DNA of 64,000 nt from Paludibacter sp. (lineage in GTDB: Bacteria; Bacteroidota; Bacteroidia; Bacteroidales; Paludibacteraceae). Shown here one piece after another: positions 27,270 through 35,416 of the stretch. How positions within the stretch are numbered: the stretch's first letter is position 1; each line of letters starts with the position of its first letter. The position numbers and the translations under genes are program-made. Below the pieces are notes generated by a model. That model did not search any database and was not told where the DNA came from. It saw only the letters and a program-made list of their open reading frames with translations. The stretch lies in contig JAFLKK010000009.1 in NCBI GenBank assembly GCA_019163375.1, positions 1-64,000 on the forward strand, read 5' to 3'.

Positions 27270-27525
27270 CAAAAATAAATAACAATGCTGTTTTGTGTAT
27301 ATTCAAGTAAATCAAATAGATATGATAAATATGATCGGTTGGAGTGAATTTGGGGCTTATGCCGATTTATAGAAGTTTAACGGAGTATGAATTTTGATAA
27401 ATAAGAACCTGTCACATAAAAATAGTGTAAAAACGGAGATGTATGATTACTATTGAACCAAGAAAGGGAAATACTTGTTTGACAATAATGTAGCATTCTT
27501 GAATGAATATACAAATAAGTTTTAG

Positions 27526-27533
27526 TACTTTTG
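27526..27533 (+). promoter_or_regulatory. -7 element for panC
   Basis: TACTTTTG matches TAnnTTTG, 58 bp upstream of the preferred panC ATG. A TTG at 27499-27501 is 24 bp away, longer than usual. The remaining spacer between the divergent genes shows no gene. Confidence 0.5.
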
Positions 27534-27591
27534 CAGGCGTTTTTTGATAAGTAAAAAGTGTATAATTTGTATTAGCAGAACTCTTCAGACA

Positions 27592-28440
27592 ATGAAAATA
27601 ATACGTTCAAAACAAGAGCTTCAAATCGAAATTGAAGCCATTAAACGAAGTGGAAAAACGGTAGGATTTGTACCCACCATGGGAGCTTTGCACGATGGGC
27701 ATAAAGCGTTGGTAAGTCGTGCAGTAGCCGAAAATGATCTAAGTATCGTTAGTGTTTTTGTAAATCCCACACAGTTTAATAACGCTGCCGATCTGGAAAA
27801 ATATCCCAGGGATTTGAAGGCTGATGCAGATATGCTCGAGAGTGTAGGTTGCAATTTGATTTTTGCACCGACTTCTGACGAAGTCTATGATAAGGAAGAG
27901 CTGAACAGTCGTTTTGAATTTGATTTCGGGGGGCTTGATACGGTCATGGAAGGTCGGTTTCGTCCGGGACATTTTAATGGCGTAGTACAAATTGTCAGCA
28001 AGCTTTTTCAACTGGTACAACCTACCAAAGCTTATTTTGGGGAAAAAGATTTTCAACAACTGGCCATTATTCATCGAATGGTGAAACTGCTTAAAATGGA
28101 CGTAGAAATTGTCGATTGCCCGATAGTACGCGAATCATCCGGACTTGCTTTGAGCAGCAGAAACCAACGGCTAACACCCGAACAACACAAAAATGCGATT
28201 GAAATATCGAAAGTCTTGTTTGAAAGTCGTAACTTTGCAGCCCAATTAGCTCCTAAAGAACTTTCGGAATGGGTTGTTGATAAGATAAACAGCACCGAAG
28301 GACTTGAAGTAGAATACTTTGACATTGCAGATGCGCATACACTTCAAACTATTGATACATGGTGCAACGAAGCCGTGGGATGTGTTGCAGTATTTTGCGG
28401 AGAAGTAAGATTAATTGATAATATAAGATACAATTTATAA
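27592..28440 (+). CDS. panC: Pantothenate synthetase
   Basis: ATP-dependent condensation of pantoate and beta-alanine to pantothenate, the last step to vitamin B5. Landmarks: FVPTMGALHDGHKALV (about 25-40, the HIGH-like motif), VNPTQFN, FRPGHFNGV, YFGEKDFQQL and SSRNQRLTPEQ. ATG 27592 gives 282 residues, the family norm; a frame open to 27544 would add 16 atypical residues. panD, which makes its beta-alanine substrate, follows after 60 bp. Confidence 0.97.
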   Translation: MKIIRSKQELQIEIEAIKRSGKTVGFVPTMGALHDGHKALVSRAVAENDLSIVSVFVNPTQFNNAADLEKYPRDLKADADMLESVGCNLIFAPTSDEVYDKEELNSRFEFDFGGLDTVMEGRFRPGHFNGVVQIVSKLFQLVQPTKAYFGEKDFQQLAIIHRMVKLLKMDVEIVDCPIVRESSGLALSSRNQRLTPEQHKNAIEISKVLFESRNFAAQLAPKELSEWVVDKINSTEGLEVEYFDIADAHTLQTIDTWCNEAVGCVAVFCGEVRLIDNIRYNL

Positions 28441-28500
28441 TTAGTAAAGCGGATATAAATATCTGGTTACTAATAATTTTAATTGATAATAAAAATAAAG

Positions 28501-28851
28501 ATGTTAGTTCACGTTGTAAAGTCAAAGATTCATAGAGTTTCAGTAACTGAAGCTAATCTGAATTATATAGGAAGTATTACCATTGATACCGATTTAATGG
28601 ATGCTGCCAATATTATAGCAAATGAAAAAGTAAGCATTGTAAATAATAATAATGGCGAACGGATTGAGACTTACGTTATCCCCGGCGAACGTGGTTCAGG
28701 TGTTATCTGCTTGAATGGTGCTGCAGCCCGTAAATTTCAACCAGGTGACATCGTTATTATTATGGCTTTTGCCATGATGGAAATGGAAGAAGCAAAGGTG
28801 TTTAAACCAGCCATTGTTTTTCCGGACACTGCAACAAACAAGATCATTTAA
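28501..28851 (+). CDS. panD: Aspartate 1-decarboxylase
   Basis: Pyruvoyl enzyme that converts aspartate to beta-alanine. The 116-residue proenzyme from ATG 28501 has the self-cleavage site in YIGSITID (Gly23-Ser24), which generates the pyruvoyl group, and the conserved [17 protein letters not shown] segment. An alternative start at 28483 adds only six residues. It sits directly after panC, so pantothenate synthesis from aspartate is coupled here. Confidence 0.97.
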   Translation: MLVHVVKSKIHRVSVTEANLNYIGSITIDTDLMDAANIIANEKVSIVNNNNGERIETYVIPGERGSGVICLNGAAARKFQPGDIVIIMAFAMMEMEEAKVFKPAIVFPDTATNKII

Positions 28852-28901
28852 TGATGAACCGATTAGTGTTCAATGTTTAACATGATACAGAACTAAAAAA
28901 C

Positions 28902-29489
28902 ATGAAAGTAGTAATCATAAAATACAATGCAGGTAATATTCGTTCGGTGCTTTTTGCGTTGGAACGGATTGGTGTGGATGCCATTGTTACGGATAATCAC
29001 GACGAAATTCGGTCAGCCGACAAAGTGATTTTCCCGGGGGTTGGCGAAGCATCGTCGGCTATGAAATATTTGCAGGAAAAAGGGCTGGATAAATTAATCG
29101 TATCGCTGACACAACCCGTTTTGGGAATTTGCTTAGGCATGCAACTAATGTGTTCTCATTCCGAAGAAAATGATACGGCTTGTCTTGGTATTTTTGATGA
29201 AAAAGTAAAGCTTTTCCCTCAACAAGGACTCAAAATACCGCAAATTGGCTGGAACAATATTGTGGATTTAAAATCACCGCTTTTCGTTGGGATCAATGAA
29301 AATGCGTATATGTATTTCGTTCATAGTTATTATGTTGAGAATTGCGATGATGCAATTGCCAAAACCGATTATGTACAGAAATACAGTTCTGCGGTACATA
29401 AAAATAACTTTTATGCTGTGCAATTTCACCCAGAAAAATCGGGTGAGGTAGGACAAAAAATTCTTGAAAATTTTATACACAATATCTAA
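28902..29489 (+). CDS. hisH: Imidazole glycerol phosphate synthase glutaminase subunit
   Basis: Class I glutamine amidotransferase that passes ammonia to HisF in histidine synthesis. Landmarks: YNAGNIRSV at the N-terminus, PGVGEASSAM, nucleophile cysteine in GICLGMQLM (about 77-85), and the His/Glu pair in FHPEKSG (about 178-184). The 195-residue length is standard. No other his gene is in the window. It lies between panD and tgt, probably in the same transcript. Because HisH-like glutaminases also serve other pathways, the histidine role is likely but not proven. Confidence 0.9.
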   Translation: MKVVIIKYNAGNIRSVLFALERIGVDAIVTDNHDEIRSADKVIFPGVGEASSAMKYLQEKGLDKLIVSLTQPVLGICLGMQLMCSHSEENDTACLGIFDEKVKLFPQQGLKIPQIGWNNIVDLKSPLFVGINENAYMYFVHSYYVENCDDAIAKTDYVQKYSSAVHKNNFYAVQFHPEKSGEVGQKILENFIHNI

Positions 29490-29571
29490 TTTTTAGATAG
29501 GAAATAGTTTCATTTACAACAACCAACATCACATAACTTTAACCAGTTACCACTCGCAATCCAAGAAAAGA

Positions 29572-30702
29572 ATGACCTTCGAAATTCAGCATACCGATCC
29601 GACATCAAATGCCAGAGCAGGCAAAATAACCACCGATCACGGTGTTATTGAAACTCCAATATTTATGCCGGTAGGTACAGTGGCTTCGGTGAAAGCGGTA
29701 CATCAACGTGAACTGAAAGAAGACATAAAGGCTCAAATCATTCTTGGTAATACCTATCATCTTTATCTCAGACCGGGAATTGACACACTGGAACGTGCCG
29801 GTGGATTACATAAATTCAACGGTTGGGATGGACCAATTCTTACTGATAGTGGTGGTTTTCAGGTATTTTCATTATCTGAAAACAGAAAACTGAAAGAAGA
29901 GGGCGCTACATTTCGTTCACATATTGACGGTAGCAAGCATCTTTTTACTCCCGAAAATGTGGTGGATATCCAACGTGTTATCGGAGCTGATATTATTATG
30001 GCTTTCGATGAATGTACGCCGGGAACAGCCGATTATAATTATGCAAAAAAATCGATGGAAATGACCCATCGCTGGTTGGATCGTGGACTGAAGTACTTCG
30101 ACCAAACAGAACCAAAATACGGTTACTCACAAACCTACTTTCCTATTGTTCAGGGATGTGTATATCCCGACTTACGTCGTCAATCGGCCGAATTCATTGC
30201 TTCGCAAGAACGTGAAGGTAATGCCATTGGTGGTTTAGCGGTGGGTGAACCTACCGAGAAAATGTACGAGATGATAGAGGTGGTGAATGAGATACTTCCA
30301 AAAGATAAACCCCGTTATTTAATGGGTGTGGGTACTCCTCAAAATATTTTGGAAGGAATTGAACGTGGTGTGGATATGTTCGACTGTGTGATGCCTACCC
30401 GTAACGGACGTAACGGAATGTTATTCACCTCGCAGGGAATCATGAATATGAAGAACGAGCGTTGGAAAAATGATTTTTCGCCACTTGACGAATATGGCAC
30501 TTCGTACGTCGACAGCTTTTATTCAAAAGCCTATCTTCGTCACCTTTTTATGAGCAAAGAGTTATTGGCTATGCAAATTGCATCCATCCATAACTTAGCT
30601 TTTTACTTGTGGTTGGTTGGCGAAGCACGTAAACATATCCAAATGGGCGATTTTGCTGCCTGGAAAAAAGTGATGGTTGAACAAGTTGGACGAAGATTAT
30701 AA
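29572..30702 (+). CDS. tgt: Queuine tRNA-ribosyltransferase lacking the zinc-site cysteines
   Basis: Exchanges guanine 34 for preQ1 in tRNAs with GUN anticodons. Landmarks: DSGGFQVFSL (about 93-102, catalytic Asp region), FDECTPG, GGLAVGEP, and MFDCVMPTRNGRNG (about 263-276). The length of 376 matches bacterial Tgt. At the position of the CxCxxC zinc ligands, this protein reads EYGTSYVDSFYS, with no cysteine, although the later histidine in ASIHNLAFYL is kept. From memory, other Bacteroidota Tgt sequences share this loss. It is followed after 20 bp by the LptG-like gene. Confidence 0.95.
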   Translation: MTFEIQHTDPTSNARAGKITTDHGVIETPIFMPVGTVASVKAVHQRELKEDIKAQIILGNTYHLYLRPGIDTLERAGGLHKFNGWDGPILTDSGGFQVFSLSENRKLKEEGATFRSHIDGSKHLFTPENVVDIQRVIGADIIMAFDECTPGTADYNYAKKSMEMTHRWLDRGLKYFDQTEPKYGYSQTYFPIVQGCVYPDLRRQSAEFIASQEREGNAIGGLAVGEPTEKMYEMIEVVNEILPKDKPRYLMGVGTPQNILEGIERGVDMFDCVMPTRNGRNGMLFTSQGIMNMKNERWKNDFSPLDEYGTSYVDSFYSKAYLRHLFMSKELLAMQIASIHNLAFYLWLVGEARKHIQMGDFAAWKKVMVEQVGRRL

Positions 30703-30722
30703 ATAATTGACGATTGAAACAC

Positions 30723-31823
30723 ATGAAAATCGATTATCGCAAATTCGGCTTAAAGCGAATTGACACCTACATAATGAAGAAATTTTTGGGAACTTATTTC
30801 TTCTCATTAATCCTCATCCTGAGTATATCGGTGGTATTCGACTTGACCGAAAAGCTTGATAATTTTTACGATCATGATGCTCCTTTAAAGGCGATTGTGC
30901 TCGATTACTACCTCAACTTCATTCCGTATTACATGAATATGTTCAGTCCGCTGTTCACATTCATTGCCGTTATTTTCTTCACATCCAAAATGGCAACCAA
31001 TACAGAGATTGTTGCTATTCTGGCAAGTGGTGTGAGTTTTAAAAGACTTATGCTACCTTACTTCCTTTCAGCAACGCTTATTGCGTTGATTTCATTCGTA
31101 CTTGGAGCCTTTATTATTCCACCGGCACAGGTGAAAATGCTTGATTTTGAAAACCTTTACATTCGTAAGTTTAAAACCGAGAACGCATCTAATTTGCAAA
31201 TGGAGGTGGATAAAGGTGTGATAATGTATATCGAACGTTTTGAAATTACCAACAACACCGGCTATCGTTTTTCGCTCGAAAAGTTCAAAGGCAAAACCCT
31301 GGTGTCGAGACTTACCGCACAATCCATTACCTGGGATTCGGCGCACAGCTGGAAAATGAATGACTATCTGCAACGCGATTTCCGCGGTATGCGTGAAAGC
31401 ATTACCAAAGGAATAATGAAAGACACCACGATAAATGTGCAGCCGAAGGAGTTTTTTATCACCTCGAAGGAAGCTACACAAATGAACGTTCTCGAATTAC
31501 GAAATTATCTGGTAAAACAAAAAGAAAGAGGTATTGGAAATGCTCAAGCCTTTGAGGATGAGTACTACAAGCGTTATTCCATGCCACTTGCGGCATTTAT
31601 TATGACGCTGATTGGTGTTTCACTTTCGTCGCGTAAAGTACGGGGAGGAATAGGATTGCACCTGGGAATCGGACTGGCATTGAGTGCCTTCTACATCCTG
31701 TTTATCACCATGTCCACCACGTTTGCCGTAAATGGCGTTATGTCGGCATTTGCAGCTGTTTGGCTCCCAAACGTAGTTTTTACATTGATTGGCATTTATT
31801 TGTACCGCACTGCTCCGAAATAA
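30723..31823 (+). CDS. LptF/LptG family permease (YjgP/YjgQ)
   Basis: Inner-membrane subunit of the lipopolysaccharide transport system, which extracts LPS with LptB for transfer to LptC and LptA. The protein has about 366 residues from ATG 30723 (a TTG at 30714 is possible). Six helices are arranged three at each end, around a soluble periplasmic jellyroll (about 130-270). Typical N-terminal text is RIDTYIMKKFLGTYFFSL and a C-terminal half begins with YYKRYSMPLAAFIMTLIGVSLSS. Whether it is LptF or LptG cannot be told. It is the last gene of the panC-panD-hisH-tgt run. Confidence 0.92.
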   Translation: MKIDYRKFGLKRIDTYIMKKFLGTYFFSLILILSISVVFDLTEKLDNFYDHDAPLKAIVLDYYLNFIPYYMNMFSPLFTFIAVIFFTSKMATNTEIVAILASGVSFKRLMLPYFLSATLIALISFVLGAFIIPPAQVKMLDFENLYIRKFKTENASNLQMEVDKGVIMYIERFEITNNTGYRFSLEKFKGKTLVSRLTAQSITWDSAHSWKMNDYLQRDFRGMRESITKGIMKDTTINVQPKEFFITSKEATQMNVLELRNYLVKQKERGIGNAQAFEDEYYKRYSMPLAAFIMTLIGVSLSSRKVRGGIGLHLGIGLALSAFYILFITMSTTFAVNGVMSAFAAVWLPNVVFTLIGIYLYRTAPK

Positions 31824-31850
31824 AATAGTTACGAGTAAATAGTTACGAGT
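31823..31850. repeat. 14-bp direct repeat after the lptG-like stop
   Basis: Two head-to-tail copies of AAATAGTTACGAGT begin at the stop codon of the permease gene. Same pattern of short direct repeats after stop codons as elsewhere in the window. Confidence 0.8.
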
Positions 31851-31894
31851 TACAAGGGCTGTTTATCTGAATCCTATTTTTATAATTAATAAAC

Positions 31895-31936
31895 AAACGC
31901 GGGCTAAATTTCTTCTCAGAAATTCAGCCCGCGTTT
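31895..31936. terminator. bidirectional terminator between lptG-like and qmoC-like genes
   Basis: Long imperfect stem, AAACGCGGGCT..AGCCCGCGTTT (31895-31905 with 31926-31936), with further pairing of AATTTCT/AGAAATT inside. It lies between convergent genes. Confidence 0.85.
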
Positions 31937-31978
31937 ATCATATCATCACATTATCATATCATCACATCATCACATCAT
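31937..31978. repeat. ATCATATCATCACAT-type tandem repeat
   Basis: Degenerate 7- to 8-bp tandem repeat (ATCACATC and ATCATATC words) that runs up to the stop codon of the QmoC-like gene. Read on the other strand it resembles the GTGATAATG repeats upstream of radA. Confidence 0.75.
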
Positions 31979-33018
31979 TCTTTCAACTTTGCAAAATACA
32001 TGGCGAATGAACGATATAAAAAATGTGTCCATTTACCAAATGGAACAATAATCAGTGCCCATTGAACCAACACGGTTAGGTGGAAAACATACAGCCATTT
32101 GTTTGCTTCGAGGATGTTGATGTCGATAAACAGACGAACCAGGAAAGCGGTTAAACCCATCAGAAACAACCATACCACAAAGAAAATATCAGAAGGTTGC
32201 GAGTGTTTGCTCACTTCTTTTTGCTTCTTCATGCGGCTCGAAACAAAATCTACTGTCACCACAAATACGATAGCACTCATTACGTAACCCAGTATGATAA
32301 CGAACATATTTTGGGACGAAAACCAGTCCAGCGCAACCGTGGTAAAGAGCAATGACAAATAGCCGATGACCAGAATAAAGTGTTCGAACCAGCGGAATTG
32401 ATTATCGTCGCAGCCCAATGCACGTTTCTGTGTAAACATGTGTATAAACAATTCGCCCATGCTTTTTACATACTTGGTGAATGATACGTTGACTTTCGGT
32501 TTCAGAATGGTGAAGTACCACATGCGCGCCACGTTGGGCAATAAAATAACCAAACCAACGGTTCCAATGGCTATCATTTCGAACATGTGCCCAAAATGAA
32601 CCATTTTCTCCAGTTCAAAACCAACCGACATAACGAAAGCTAATACCCCAACGAATGTAAGAATAAAAGCTGCCAAACTAACGGGCAGTGATTTGTAAAG
32701 TAGCCCCGAAAGCCCTGTCCAGTCATATTTTCCGGTCAGGTACCTTCGCAGCGACATCATCAACTCACCCGGATTGGCTTCTTGCGGACAATGGGTGGAA
32801 CATTCACCACAGTAGTAACATTCCCAGGGTTTCAGGGATGCTTTGATATCATCTTCGAGTCCAAGCGCGCTCAATCGCACCATTTCGCGCGGAAACGAAT
32901 CATCTTCGGTAGATAATGAACAAACCGCTGTGCAGTTACCACAGTTGTAACAGGCGTTGAAATTTACAGCGCCATATTTGTTCAGTTCTTTTCCAAATGC
33001 AGGATTTATTTTTGCCAT
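31975..33018 (-). CDS. QmoC-like HdrC/membrane fusion protein
   Basis: Predicted membrane subunit of a quinone-linked Hdr/Qmo-type complex. The cytoplasmic N-terminal HdrC domain carries two 4Fe-4S motifs, CYNCGNCTAVC and CYYCGECSTHCPQ (about residues 23-33 and 67-77 from the ATG). From about residue 105 come five or six hydrophobic helices of the HdrE/NarI type. QmoC of sulfate reducers has exactly this fusion. ATG 33018 (347 residues) is preferred over a GTG 21 bp earlier. It is the last gene of the operon. A menaquinone site is inferred, not seen. Confidence 0.88.
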   Translation of the reverse strand: MAKINPAFGKELNKYGAVNFNACYNCGNCTAVCSLSTEDDSFPREMVRLSALGLEDDIKASLKPWECYYCGECSTHCPQEANPGELMMSLRRYLTGKYDWTGLSGLLYKSLPVSLAAFILTFVGVLAFVMSVGFELEKMVHFGHMFEMIAIGTVGLVILLPNVARMWYFTILKPKVNVSFTKYVKSMGELFIHMFTQKRALGCDDNQFRWFEHFILVIGYLSLLFTTVALDWFSSQNMFVIILGYVMSAIVFVVTVDFVSSRMKKQKEVSKHSQPSDIFFVVWLFLMGLTAFLVRLFIDINILEANKWLYVFHLTVLVQWALIIVPFGKWTHFLYRSFAMYFAKLKE

Positions 33019-33033
33019 TAGATTTATATTTTG

Positions 33034-33112
33034 AACCACGTAGGTGCATAGATAAGATAGAAATATTACATTTCTTTCAAATGGTTTTTGTGTCCTATGT
33101 GCCTATGTGGTT
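33034..33112. repeat. inverted repeat AACCACnTAGGnnCATAG
   Basis: Arms at 33034-33051 and 33095-33112 match at 15 of 18 positions, with differences that allow G-U pairing. They enclose about 43 bp and nearly fill the spacer between the winged-helix gene and the QmoC-like gene. Confidence 0.75.
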
Positions 33113-33117
33113 AATAA

Positions 33118-33399
33118 TTATTTATTCAATTTATACGTGTAATATTCGTCCATATCATCCACTTCACCGGTTTTCACAAAACCGTATTTCACGAGCGACA
33201 TCAGGTAATAAACCACTTCATCCGAAGGCATATTGAGCTTTTCGGTAAGTTGCTTAATCGTCAAATCTTCATCTTTCAATGCTTCAAGTATCTGTTTTTT
33301 GATACCATTGAATATTTTCAGATTTTCTTTGGCCTGCTCTGGGATTCCGCCCAGTTTCTCGCGCAGGTATTTTGCTGTTTTTCCTTTTTCTACTTCCAT
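33118..33399 (-). CDS. Winged-helix regulator-like protein in the Qmo-like operon
   Basis: A 93-residue protein from ATG 33399. The central segment IKKQILEALKDEDLTIKQLTEKLNMPSDEVVYYLMSLVKYGFV fits a winged helix-turn-helix, followed by a wing-like acidic tail EVDDMDEYYTYKLNK. No sensor domain is attached. It lies within the operon, between the QmoB-like and QmoC-like genes, so it could be a local transcription factor. A non-DNA-binding assembly role is also possible, since many Hdr-type operons carry small helical proteins. No close family is recognised. Confidence 0.75.
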   Translation of the reverse strand: MEVEKGKTAKYLREKLGGIPEQAKENLKIFNGIKKQILEALKDEDLTIKQLTEKLNMPSDEVVYYLMSLVKYGFVKTGEVDDMDEYYTYKLNK

Positions 33400-33409
33400 G
33401 TTTTTTAGA

Positions 33410-33478
33410 GGTAAGAGGTAAGAAAGTAAGAAGTAAGTAATTAGCATTTACTTGCCGCTTACCTCTTACCTTCTTACT
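33410..33478. repeat. inverted repeat of GGTAAGAGGTAAGAA units
   Basis: Purine-rich GTAAG-tandem arm (33410-33430) is answered by CTTAC-rich arm (33459-33478), able to form a hairpin of about 18-20 bp in the spacer between the QmoB-like gene and the winged-helix gene. Confidence 0.75.
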
Positions 33479-33484
33479 GCTGTT

Positions 33485-35416
33485 TTATACTAATGCATCA
33501 ATCATACTCATTATTTCCTTACTCGAACAGGCAATCAGATTCACGGCATCGGGATCGCAAACCGGAGCACACATGCCACAACCCTTACAAACCGTATTGT
33601 TGATTTCAGCGATTGTTTTACCATCTTTCTCTACTTTCAGAATAGCGTCAAACGGGCAAGCCGCCTCACAAGCACCGCACCAGGTACATTTCTCCGGGTC
33701 GATAGTTGCTACCAACGGATCGGTCTCCAGCTCTCCTTTACTTAGAATAGAATAAGATTTAGTTGCTGCCGACAGTGCTGAGTTCACCGATTCTGCAATG
33801 TTTTTAGGACCCTGACAAGCTCCTGCAATAGTAATACCGTCGATAACCGTTTCCACCGGACGAAGTTTCATGTGTACTTCGTTGTAGAATTTATCGCGAC
33901 CTTTCGGTATTTTGAATAAACTTCCTATTGTATTATCGGCACGGGGTACCATGCCGGTTACCAATACCACCAAGTCGGCTTCTACTTCTATTTCACGCCC
34001 ATTCGTTAGGATGTCATTGATTTTCACAATAGTCTTCTTGCCTTCGGTTATTACGGTTGGCAGTCCATCTTCGTAGGATTGCAAGTAAATATCGCCCGAG
34101 CGCAATGAATCCGCGTAAAGTATTTCCTGTTTTCCGTAGGTACGCAAACCACGATTAAAGTGATAATTGTTGATGTCGGCAAATTTCTGCTTGGCAGTAA
34201 CCGCAGCATGAATGGTAGAAGTACAACAGTTGCGGGAACAATAGGTATTCTCACCATCAGTTTGTCGACTACCCACACAATAGATATACGCAATATTCTT
34301 AATCTGTTTGCCATTGTACGTAAGCTTATCAAACTGTGTATCAATCATACGTTTGAATTGTGGCAAAGTGATGACATTGTCAGAAGTAGCATACCCAAAC
34401 TCACCATATTCCGGCGTATAAGAGTCGAAACCGGTTGCCATTAAAACAGAACCCACTTCTACATCGAGAATTTCCTCTTTTTCGGTAAAATCAACAGCTT
34501 TGCAAACTTTCTCACATTCTCCGCAGCGGGTGCAGTTTTTTACATCAATAACCGGTATTTGGGGGTATTCGCTCGGATAGTTTTTGTAGATAGCTTTGCG
34601 GTTACTCAAACGGAAGTTGAACTCGTCAGGCACCTCCACCGGACAAACCTCAATAGCACGTTTCAAATCATCCGGATGACAAGCCGAAGCTTTGATAAAG
34701 CGTGGTGTTCTTTTTACTTTCAAGGAGATATTCCCCACACTTCCTTTATTTTCAATGACCTCACTATTAGTCAGGATAGTAATATTGTCGTGTTTGGTCA
34801 GCTCGCTATAAAGGCGTTTCACCATGTTTTTACCTGTTTCGGTAGTGGTGGAAAGCGAATCCCACTGCGCTACCCGTCCACCCACAAAAGGTTCTTTTTC
34901 GATAAGAATAACTTCTGTGTTTTTTTCTGCCAGCGAAATAGCTGCTTTCATACCGGCTACACCTGCACCAATAACAGCAACGGCTTTTTTTGCTTTAATC
35001 TTATTTGTTTCCAAAGCATCAGCGTAACGCGCTTTGGCAATGGCTGCCTTTACCAAATGAATCGCCTTTTCGGTTGCACCCATTTTGTTGTCGGAGTGTG
35101 CCCACGAGGCCTGTTCGCGGATATTAGCGTGCACATAGGTATATTTGTTCAAATCGGCCCGAATGGACACATTGCGAAAAGTCAACTGGTGAAGTTTTGG
35201 TGAGCACGAAGCTACGATCACACCATCGAGATTGTTGGCTTTAATGTCGTCCACCATATCGCGCTGATTGGTATCGGAGCAAGCAAACATCGTTGTTTTA
35301 GCAATAAAAACAATATCTTCTCCTTCCACCGACTGGCGAACTTTTTCTACATCTACATAATCGGAAATATTACCACCACAATGGCAAATATAGACTCCTA
35401 TCTTTTTCTTTTTCAT
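33485..35416 (-). CDS. QmoB-like HdrA-family flavoprotein with C-terminal 2x[4Fe-4S]
   Basis: A 643-residue HdrA relative. The N-terminal HdrA cysteine cluster is present (C11, C13, C46, C71). It is followed by an FAD Rossmann motif VAVIGAGVAGMKAA (about 146-159), with VGGRVAQW but without the CxxC that HdrA normally has next. An internal ferredoxin motif is CTRCGECEKVC (about 295-305). At the C-terminus are CTWCGACEAACP and CKGCGMCAPVC. This layout resembles QmoB, except that the MvhD module is a separate gene here. It overlaps the upstream QmoA-like gene by 4 bp, so the two subunits are translationally coupled. It is likely to bifurcate or relay electrons. Confidence 0.88.
   Translation of the reverse strand: MKKKKIGVYICHCGGNISDYVDVEKVRQSVEGEDIVFIAKTTMFACSDTNQRDMVDDIKANNLDGVIVASCSPKLHQLTFRNVSIRADLNKYTYVHANIREQASWAHSDNKMGATEKAIHLVKAAIAKARYADALETNKIKAKKAVAVIGAGVAGMKAAISLAEKNTEVILIEKEPFVGGRVAQWDSLSTTTETGKNMVKRLYSELTKHDNITILTNSEVIENKGSVGNISLKVKRTPRFIKASACHPDDLKRAIEVCPVEVPDEFNFRLSNRKAIYKNYPSEYPQIPVIDVKNCTRCGECEKVCKAVDFTEKEEILDVEVGSVLMATGFDSYTPEYGEFGYATSDNVITLPQFKRMIDTQFDKLTYNGKQIKNIAYIYCVGSRQTDGENTYCSRNCCTSTIHAAVTAKQKFADINNYHFNRGLRTYGKQEILYADSLRSGDIYLQSYEDGLPTVITEGKKTIVKINDILTNGREIEVEADLVVLVTGMVPRADNTIGSLFKIPKGRDKFYNEVHMKLRPVETVIDGITIAGACQGPKNIAESVNSALSAATKSYSILSKGELETDPLVATIDPEKCTWCGACEAACPFDAILKVEKDGKTIAEINNTVCKGCGMCAPVCDPDAVNLIACSSKEIMSMIDALV

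Noticed and set aside
34559-35203. 214-codon plus-strand frame
   Set aside because: Shadow of the QmoB-like gene, rich in Phe/Cys/His as expected from antisense reading.
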